Below, piece by piece: positions 45,533-51,231 of a stretch of 51,231 nt of DNA; within the stretch, counting starts at the first letter, position 1, and every line of letters starts with the position of its first letter. Location of the stretch: positions 1-51,231 of the forward strand of contig CACOHS010000008.1 of the NCBI GenBank assembly GCA_902627055.1, read 5' to 3'. The notes under the pieces were generated by a model. It was given only the letters and a program-made list of their open reading frames with translations, was not told the DNA's origin and ran no database searches. The position numbers were made by a program, and so were the translations under genes. This DNA is from an uncultured SAR86 cluster bacterium. GTDB taxonomy: Bacteria > Pseudomonadota > Gammaproteobacteria > Magnimaribacterales > D2472.

Positions 45533-45781
45533 ATGAATACAGACATCAATAAAACAAAATGGAAGTGCAGAAGAGGGCTTAGAGAGCTAGATCTTTTGTT
45601 CAGGCGATATAGTGAAGATAACTTGGAATCTCTCTCAAAAGAGGACTTTGAGATGTTTAATAGTATCTTAGATCTTGATGACCAGCCTCTCTATGATTTT
45701 ATTTTTAAAAATCAGCCTTTGAATAGCCCTGAAAAAGAAAAGTTCATCTTAAACAATTTAAAAAACTTCATAGGCAAGTGA
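45533..45781 (+). CDS. sdhE: FAD assembly factor SdhE
   Basis: 82-residue helical protein that promotes attachment of FAD to succinate dehydrogenase and fumarate reductase. The family motif RGxxE is G15 to E18 in WKCRRGLRELDLLF; LSKEDFEMFNSILDLDDQPL follows. Lies 42 bases ahead of rpoE. Confidence 0.88.
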   Translation: MNTDINKTKWKCRRGLRELDLLFRRYSEDNLESLSKEDFEMFNSILDLDDQPLYDFIFKNQPLNSPEKEKFILNNLKNFIGK

Positions 45782-45823
45782 AACTATTTGATCTTGTAAT
45801 TGTCAAAGCGCATGAGGAAATTT

Positions 45824-46393
45824 ATGGGAATTAGCAAAGGAGATGAAATGTTAATTGCTGAGATTAAAGCTGATAATGAAATGGCATTTGAGGCCATGAT
45901 ACTTAAATATAGACCAAAGCTCATGTCAGTTCTGATTGGATACACTAAGTCTAGAGATCATGCGGAAGAATTATGCCAAAAAACATTTATTAAAGTTTGG
46001 CAGAAAATTGATACTTTCAAAGGCGAAAGCTCTCTTTTTACATGGATTTACAGAATAGGCATTAACTTAGCAAAGAATGATTTTGCTAGCAGTTCTTCTA
46101 AAAATTCGAAAATTACTGAAAGTTTAGAGCAAGATCAACATGACGTTCCTGAATATCGATCTCCCGAGACAGAACTAATTGCAGTTGAATCTGAACAAAA
46201 AATTATGAAATTTATTCAAAATTTAGATGCAGATACAAAAACTGCTTTCACATTAAGAGAGACTGAGGGAAGAACATATGATGAAATAGCCGAGATACTT
46301 GATTGTCCAATTGGCACAGTAAGATCAAGAATTTTTAGAGCTAGACAACTAATTTTAGAATTTATGAATCAGGAGAATATTTTAAATGGATAA
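45824..46393 (+). CDS. rpoE: ECF sigma factor RpoE (sigma-E)
   Basis: Directs the envelope-stress response. Region 2 (EMAFEAMILKYRPKLMSVLI, then FKGESSLFTWIYRIGINLAK) and region 4 (FTLRETEGRTYDEIAEILDC, then PIGTVRSRIFRAR) match RpoE/AlgU closely. Start choice: ATG 45824 gives 189 residues, has GAGGAAA (45814-45820) upstream and best fits the E. coli N-terminus; ATG 45848 has AGGAG five bases upstream and gives 181; a TTG at 45800 is the longest option. The end overlaps the next gene by eight bases, coupling it to its anti-sigma factor. Confidence 0.92.
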   Translation: MGISKGDEMLIAEIKADNEMAFEAMILKYRPKLMSVLIGYTKSRDHAEELCQKTFIKVWQKIDTFKGESSLFTWIYRIGINLAKNDFASSSSKNSKITESLEQDQHDVPEYRSPETELIAVESEQKIMKFIQNLDADTKTAFTLRETEGRTYDEIAEILDCPIGTVRSRIFRARQLILEFMNQENILNG

Positions 46394-47078
46394 AGACTTA
46401 GAAAAACTTTCTGCATTTTATGATGGCGAGTTGTCTCGTGTTGAAATGCAAGAAATTATCAAGGAGATGGATTCAGACGAGAAATTAAAAAATACTTTTC
46501 ATAGATATGGTGTAATTTCTGAATTAATACAAAGGCACTCTGAAAAACAAACTTCAAAAATTACACATTTTCAAAATTATTACAGAAAAATTAATCCAGT
46601 AATTACAAATATAGCTACTGCAGCTGCAACAGTTTTGCTTACCTTAATTGTTTTATATCAACTAGATGAAGATAGGTTTCAAGTTAATAAAGAGACTTCA
46701 TTGCAACTCTCTTCAGCAATATCCAGTGATCAAGCTAAACTTCAATTACTCAACGCAGACCAAAATATAATGGAGCATATGATTCAAATAATGCAATCGA
46801 ATCAATCTAATAATTCTCAAAAGGTTTCAAAAAATTGGATTCCTGTTGGCTTTTCTGTCAATCCAAATAATCCTAATCAATATTCAAATGGAAGAAATAA
46901 TTTATTCTTTCATCTTGAAAATAAACAACTTGGTATTAAACAAGTAAAATACTTCAAAGCGAAAAATAATTGGATATATTTAATACCATTAAAAGATGGA
47001 AGGCTCTTAACTGCATATGGTGATATCCCTCCATCAATAGCGGATCAGATGATCCAATCAATTTACCAAAGGAATTAA
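46386..47078 (+). CDS. rseA: Anti-sigma-E factor: RseA fused to an RseB-like C-terminal domain
   Basis: 230 residues. The cytosolic N-terminus (KLSAFYDGELSRVEMQEI, residues 8-25) is the RseA sigma-binding domain; one membrane helix at about 72-91; a Gln/Asn-rich stretch at about 115-145. The periplasmic end (150-228: NWIPVGF, QYSNGRNNLFF, AYGDIPPSIADQMIQSI) aligns by eye to the C-terminal domain of RseB/MucB (WLPAGF, LYSDG, VGELPPQTAKRIAENI). No separate rseB follows; the next gene is the DegP-type protease. The fusion reading is mine. Confidence 0.85.
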   Translation: MDKDLEKLSAFYDGELSRVEMQEIIKEMDSDEKLKNTFHRYGVISELIQRHSEKQTSKITHFQNYYRKINPVITNIATAAATVLLTLIVLYQLDEDRFQVNKETSLQLSSAISSDQAKLQLLNADQNIMEHMIQIMQSNQSNNSQKVSKNWIPVGFSVNPNNPNQYSNGRNNLFFHLENKQLGIKQVKYFKAKNNWIYLIPLKDGRLLTAYGDIPPSIADQMIQSIYQRN

Positions 47079-47079
47079 T

Positions 47080-48477
47080 ATGAATTTATTTCATCAAAGG
47101 TTTGTTCTTACACTTATTATAGGATTATCATCCATAGCTAGCGCTGCATTGCCTTCTAATATCTCAGATCTGGTTGAAACATCAGCACCTGCTGTTGTCA
47201 ACATTACTTCTCGCAAAGAGGTCAAAATGCAAAATTCTTTTAGAGGTTTTGACGAATTCGAAAGATTCTTTGGTATACCAAGAGGTAGAGGTTTCCCAGA
47301 GCAACAACAGCCTCAGACAAGAGAAGCTGTTGCCTATGGTTCCGGATTTATTTTTAAGGGTGGATATGTCCTGACAAACTTTCATGTCATAGACGAAGCT
47401 GAAGAAATCACTGTCTCTTTGAACGATAGAAGAGAGTTTTCTGCAGAAGTTGTTGGTATAGATCCTCTATCAGATTTAGCAGTTTTAAAAATTGATGGCA
47501 AAAATCTACCAAAGGTGTCTATAGGTAAAAGTGAGAGCTTAAAGGTGGGAGACTGGGTTGTTGCAATTGGTTCGCCATTTTCATTTGATTTTTCAGTAAC
47601 TGCAGGAATCGTTAGCGCAAAAGGTAGGAGCATACAAAATCAAAATATTGGAAACTATGTTCCATTCATTCAAACTGATGTTGCAATAAATCCTGGTAAT
47701 TCTGGAGGACCATTGTTTGATTTAAATGGAAAAGTTGTAGGAATTAATTCACAAATTTACTCAAGAAGCGGTGGTTATCAAGGCTTAGCTTTTGCAATAC
47801 CCATAGATGTCGCTATGGAAGTGGCTAGCCAAATTATTGACGATGGAAGTGTTGCCAGAGGATATCTTGGTGTAAGAGTTGGTGAGGTTGATAATGATCT
47901 TGCTGAAGCTTTAAGCATGGAAAAACCCTATGGCGCGCTAATCACTGATGTTGAGAAAGGTGAGTCTGGAGATGACGCAGGTCTGCAAGCTGGAGATGTA
48001 ATTATTGAATTTAATGGAAAAGAAATTAAATTCGGCTCTGATTTACCTCACGTTGTTGGAAGAATCCAACCAGAAACAAAAGCAAATGCAAAAATAATTC
48101 GTGATGGAAAAAATGTAAATTTAAAATTTATCTTAGGTGAGCTGCCTGCTGATGAAAGAACATTTATTCCAGCAAAAACTGAAATTTCATCTGATCCACT
48201 TGGTTTAAAAATCGAAGATCTCTCTGAAGAAAATTCTCGACCAAATGATCCTGAAAGTGGCGTATTAGTTCTAAGAGTTAATAATGGATCTCCTGCCTAT
48301 GGAAAGTTGACAAGAGGAGACATCATCACTGAAGTTATTTCTCAAGGGAAGAGATACACAATTGAAGATGCCGAATCATTTGAGGACCTTGTAAAAGAAT
48401 TTGAGGAAGGCGATAAATTAGCAATTGTTGGACGCAGAAACAATAATAGATTCTTTGTTGCCGTAACTGTAGATTAA
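47080..48477 (+). CDS. degP: Periplasmic serine protease of the Do family (DegP/MucD)
   Basis: 465 residues: signal peptide (about 1-22, cleavage after ASA), trypsin-like domain with H102 (LTNFHVIDEAEE), D132 (PLSDLAVLKIDG) and S208 (INPGNSGGPLFDL), then two PDZ domains (about 260-350 and 370-460). It degrades misfolded envelope proteins. Starts one base after the anti-sigma gene, the position of mucD in Pseudomonas, and is closed by a hairpin. It has two PDZ domains and a cleaved signal rather than a DegS-type anchor. Confidence 0.94.
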   Translation: MNLFHQRFVLTLIIGLSSIASAALPSNISDLVETSAPAVVNITSRKEVKMQNSFRGFDEFERFFGIPRGRGFPEQQQPQTREAVAYGSGFIFKGGYVLTNFHVIDEAEEITVSLNDRREFSAEVVGIDPLSDLAVLKIDGKNLPKVSIGKSESLKVGDWVVAIGSPFSFDFSVTAGIVSAKGRSIQNQNIGNYVPFIQTDVAINPGNSGGPLFDLNGKVVGINSQIYSRSGGYQGLAFAIPIDVAMEVASQIIDDGSVARGYLGVRVGEVDNDLAEALSMEKPYGALITDVEKGESGDDAGLQAGDVIIEFNGKEIKFGSDLPHVVGRIQPETKANAKIIRDGKNVNLKFILGELPADERTFIPAKTEISSDPLGLKIEDLSEENSRPNDPESGVLVLRVNNGSPAYGKLTRGDIITEVISQGKRYTIEDAESFEDLVKEFEEGDKLAIVGRRNNNRFFVAVTVD

Positions 48478-48495
48478 ATTCATCTTAAATGCATC

Positions 48496-48524
48496 AGAAA
48501 AGCTGATAAGCGATCAGCTTTTCT
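48496..48524 (+). terminator. Hairpin terminator after degP
   Basis: AGAAAAGCTGAT (48496-48507), loop AAGCG, ATCAGCTTTTCT (48513-48524): a perfect 12-base stem whose descending arm ends in a T-rich stretch. It separates the sigma-E operon from lepA-lepB. Confidence 0.85.
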
Positions 48525-48552
48525 TATAGAATAGTCATGCATTACAGATAAG

Positions 48553-50343
48553 ATGAATAATATTAGAAATTTTTCAATCATTGCCCACATCGATCACGGG
48601 AAATCGACTCTGTCTGATCGATTGATAGAATATTGTGGTGGACTTTCACAAAGAGAAATGTCTGAGCAAATTCTTGATTCCATGGATATAGAAAGAGAGC
48701 GCGGTATTACAATCAAAGCTCAAGCTGTAACTCTAGATTTCAAGAGAGATGGACAAACTTATCAATTAAATTTTATTGATACGCCAGGTCATGTAGATTT
48801 TTCGTATGAAGTTTCTCGTTCATTATCTGCATGCGAAGGAGCTTTGCTGGTTGTTGACGGATCGCAAGGAGTTGAAGCGCAAACACTAGCAAATTGCTAT
48901 ACAGCAGTAGATCAAAACCTTGAGGTTTTGGCGGTCATAAATAAGATTGATTTACCTCAGTCAGAGCCAGAAAGAGTCAAGCAAGAAATTGAGGACATGA
49001 TTGGGATTGATGCAACCTCAGCGCCTTTAGTAAGTGCAAAAACCGGTAAAGGCGTTAAAGAGCTTCTAAATCTTTTGGTAGACAAGATACCGCCACCTGA
49101 GGGCAATCCTGATGGAGATCTTGAAGCTTTGATTATTGACTCATGGTTTGATGCATACCTTGGAGTAGTTTCTCTAATCAAAGTAATAAATGGTTCTATC
49201 AAAGAAGGACAAAAAATAAAAGTATATTCAACACAGCAATCATACTTAGCTGATCAAGTTGGCATTTTTTCTCCAAAAAAGATTGCTAAAAAAGAATTAA
49301 ACGTTGGCCAAGTTGGTTATATGGTAGCTGGCATAAAAAATATTCAAGGAGCTCCTGTTGGAGATACAATTTTAGATTCAAAAAATGATGCATCTAGTCC
49401 ATTGCCCGGTTTTCAAAAAGTTATGCCGAAAGTTTTTGCCTCATTGTTTACTGTTGACTCAGATGAGTATGAAAAGTTTCGAGATGCTTTGTCTAAATTA
49501 GTTTTAAATGATTCTGCTTTAATTTATGAGCCTGAGGTTTCCGATGCATTAGGTTTTGGATTTAGATGTGGCTTTTTAGGAACATTGCATTTGGAAGTAG
49601 TGCGCGAGCGTCTTGAAAGAGAATACGATCTTAGCTTGATTTCTTCTGCACCTTCAGTTCAGTATCAAGTTTTAAAAACAGATGGCGAGCTTATTGATTG
49701 TGATAGCCCATCACAGCTACCACCTATGAGCAACGTAGATGAAATAAGAGAGCCTTTTGTAATTGCAACAATCTTAACGCCGAAAGATTTTGTTGGAAAC
49801 GTAATTACTCTTTGTACTCAAAAAAGAGGCATGCAAAAAGAAATGACATATTTTGGCAATCAAGTATCCATTGTTTTTGAAATACCTCTTGCTGAGGTAA
49901 TTATAGATTTTTTTGATCGCTTGAAATCTACGACCAAAGGTTACGCATCAATTGAGTACAATATATCAGAATTTAAAAAATCAGATCTTATAAAACTAGA
50001 TGTTCTTTTAAATAACGACATTGTAGATGCTTTATCAATGATTATTCATAAAGATTTTGCTATGAGTAGAGGAAGACAAGTTGCTAAAAATTTACAAAAA
50101 TTAATTCCACGTCAAATGTTTGATGTACCCATTCAGGTTGCTATAGGTTCAAAGATTATTTCTAGAGAAACGGTAAAAGCTTTCAGAAAAAATGTGACTG
50201 CAAAGTTATATGGTGGAGATGTAACGCGTAAGAAGAAACTACTTGAGAAACAAAAAGAAGGGAAGAAGAAAATGAAACAGTTTGGAAGGGTATCGATACC
50301 TCAAGAAGCATTTTTAAATTATTTTAGCTCGGGAGATAAATAA
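48553..50343 (+). CDS. lepA: Elongation factor 4 (LepA)
   Basis: Ribosome-associated GTPase that acts in back-translocation or initiation under stress. 596 residues. G1 [21 protein letters not shown]3 [17 protein letters not shown]4 NKIDLP, G5 SAKTGKG, and the LepA-specific C-terminal domain with a Lys-rich tail ([16 protein letters not shown]). Starts 28 bases after the degP hairpin; its stop overlaps the lepB start (TAATG), the conserved lepA-lepB pair. Confidence 0.97.
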   Translation: MNNIRNFSIIAHIDHGKSTLSDRLIEYCGGLSQREMSEQILDSMDIERERGITIKAQAVTLDFKRDGQTYQLNFIDTPGHVDFSYEVSRSLSACEGALLVVDGSQGVEAQTLANCYTAVDQNLEVLAVINKIDLPQSEPERVKQEIEDMIGIDATSAPLVSAKTGKGVKELLNLLVDKIPPPEGNPDGDLEALIIDSWFDAYLGVVSLIKVINGSIKEGQKIKVYSTQQSYLADQVGIFSPKKIAKKELNVGQVGYMVAGIKNIQGAPVGDTILDSKNDASSPLPGFQKVMPKVFASLFTVDSDEYEKFRDALSKLVLNDSALIYEPEVSDALGFGFRCGFLGTLHLEVVRERLEREYDLSLISSAPSVQYQVLKTDGELIDCDSPSQLPPMSNVDEIREPFVIATILTPKDFVGNVITLCTQKRGMQKEMTYFGNQVSIVFEIPLAEVIIDFFDRLKSTTKGYASIEYNISEFKKSDLIKLDVLLNNDIVDALSMIIHKDFAMSRGRQVAKNLQKLIPRQMFDVPIQVAIGSKIISRETVKAFRKNVTAKLYGGDVTRKKKLLEKQKEGKKKMKQFGRVSIPQEAFLNYFSSGDK

Positions 50344-51218
50344 TGTTTGCAGATCCAATTTTTCTATTATCACTGGCAGTTCTGTTTTTCCTTTTAGGGC
50401 TATGGATTTACATGGTTTTAAAGGAAACATTAACTGATCATAATCAACAATTAATCTATATTTCTGGTCTATCGGTATCTTTGATAGGGATTTATAGAAT
50501 TTTTATTAATGCTGGAGACCTTGGATCAGTTCTACTGATCGGCTCAGTCATTTGTTTAATTATTTATTTCATTGGTATCCTTAGTAAAAATAATTTACTT
50601 AAAACAACTGGGCGGGGATGGTTTATCCCTGTCTTTTTAATATTTGTTCTTCGCACGTTTGCCTATGAGCCATATCAGATTCCCTCTGGATCAATGATTC
50701 CAGGACTTAAAGTAGGAGATTTCATTTTGGTAAATAAACACAGTTATGGTCTCAAAATTAATAGAATAGGCAATGCATTTGCTTTGTCTAAAGACCCTGA
50801 ATACGGGGACGTAGTTGTCTTCATTCCACCTCATGTAAATGTTCCATATATTAAGCGTCTGATTGGAAAGCCTGGAGATACAATCGGATACTTAAATAAA
50901 AAGATTTACGTTAATGGCCAGCCTATTGATCAGGAGTTAATTTCAACTAATGCTGAAGAAACGCTTTTGAAGGAGACTTTTGAGAATTCAGAGAGGATTA
51001 TAAGAATTGTAGGGGGTAGCGCCTCTTATCCTGAAGAATTTGAAGTTCCAAAAAATCATTATTTCGTAATGGGAGATAATAGAGATAATTCAAGTGATTC
51101 TAGGTATTTTGGATTCGTTCCAAGAAAAAATTTTATGGGTACTGGTCAATTAATATGGATGACATGGGAGTGTTGGACGTGTCTGCCTTCATTTGAAAGA
51201 GCTGGTTTTATTAAATAA
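50343..51218 (+). CDS. lepB: Signal peptidase I (LepB)
   Basis: 291-residue inner-membrane protease that removes Sec and Tat signal peptides. Serine S117 (QIPSGSMIPGLKVGD) and lysine K171 (YIKRLIGKPGD) form the catalytic dyad; MGDNRDNSSDSRYFGFVP is the last conserved box. Hydrophobic stretches near 5-24, 37-53, 60-79 and 93-108 suggest more membrane segments than the two of E. coli LepB. The gene ends 13 bases before the window edge. Confidence 0.96.
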   Translation: MFADPIFLLSLAVLFFLLGLWIYMVLKETLTDHNQQLIYISGLSVSLIGIYRIFINAGDLGSVLLIGSVICLIIYFIGILSKNNLLKTTGRGWFIPVFLIFVLRTFAYEPYQIPSGSMIPGLKVGDFILVNKHSYGLKINRIGNAFALSKDPEYGDVVVFIPPHVNVPYIKRLIGKPGDTIGYLNKKIYVNGQPIDQELISTNAEETLLKETFENSERIIRIVGGSASYPEEFEVPKNHYFVMGDNRDNSSDSRYFGFVPRKNFMGTGQLIWMTWECWTCLPSFERAGFIK

Positions 51219-51231
51219 ATGCAATGAAAAA

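Overview
The window looks like a piece of the chromosome of a streamlined, AT-rich marine gammaproteobacterium, most like the SAR86 group. This is an inference from: base composition near one third G+C by eye; gammaproteobacterial gene orders (rpsP-rimM-trmD-rplS, ypjD-corB, ygfZ next to sdhE, rpoE-rseA-protease-lepA-lepB); Pseudomonas-like NrdA and NrdB; and very tight packing with many TAATG and ATGA overlaps. Convergent genes meet with 2-10 bases or even overlap. I see no tRNA, rRNA, CRISPR, insertion sequence or prophage.

Layout. 1-2987 (minus): two translationally coupled acyl-CoA synthetases, the first cut by the window edge. 3089-13108 (plus): a queuosine-precursor transporter, then msrB-murJ-ribF-ileS-lspA-ispH, then ampD-ampG and a VanZ-like gene, i.e. 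envelope building, cofactor, translation and peptidoglycan recycling. 13186-15154: groES-groEL with a strong terminator. 15240-16623: a nickel superoxide dismutase cassette (small His-rich membrane protein, sodN, sodX, membrane protein) behind a clear promoter. 16626-18443 (minus): corB-ypjD. 18546-28882 (plus): rpsP-rimM-trmD-rplS, xerD, dsbC, hom-thrC, a GNAT gene, prfB with its programmed frameshift, and lysS. 28888-30935 (minus): DUF6231-like, mdh, AlkB-like. 30985-33145 (plus): a ferredoxin-reductase-like flavoprotein and an SDR. 33142-39551 (minus): GST, small membrane protein, MFS transporter, then nrdB and nrdA behind NrdR boxes and a DnaA box. 39804-43741: glpK, serA, old-yellow-enzyme gene. 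43742-44047: a non-coding region with DnaA boxes and an origin-like AT-rich element. 44048-51218: udg, ygfZ, sdhE, then rpoE-rseA-degP and lepA-lepB.

The points most worth a second look are: the ribosomal proteins bS16 and bL19, made from one operon, both carry long Glu-rich repeat extensions, and the bL19 extension starts like the membrane-targeting end of FtsY; the anti-sigma factor after rpoE appears to be RseA fused to the C-terminal domain of RseB; the 306-base region before udg holds two perfect DnaA boxes in inverted orientation plus a 13-mer like the E. coli oriC unwinding element; the malate dehydrogenase has an enlarged substrate loop; and a 62-residue His-rich membrane protein precedes sodN. 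I found no defence or mobile system.
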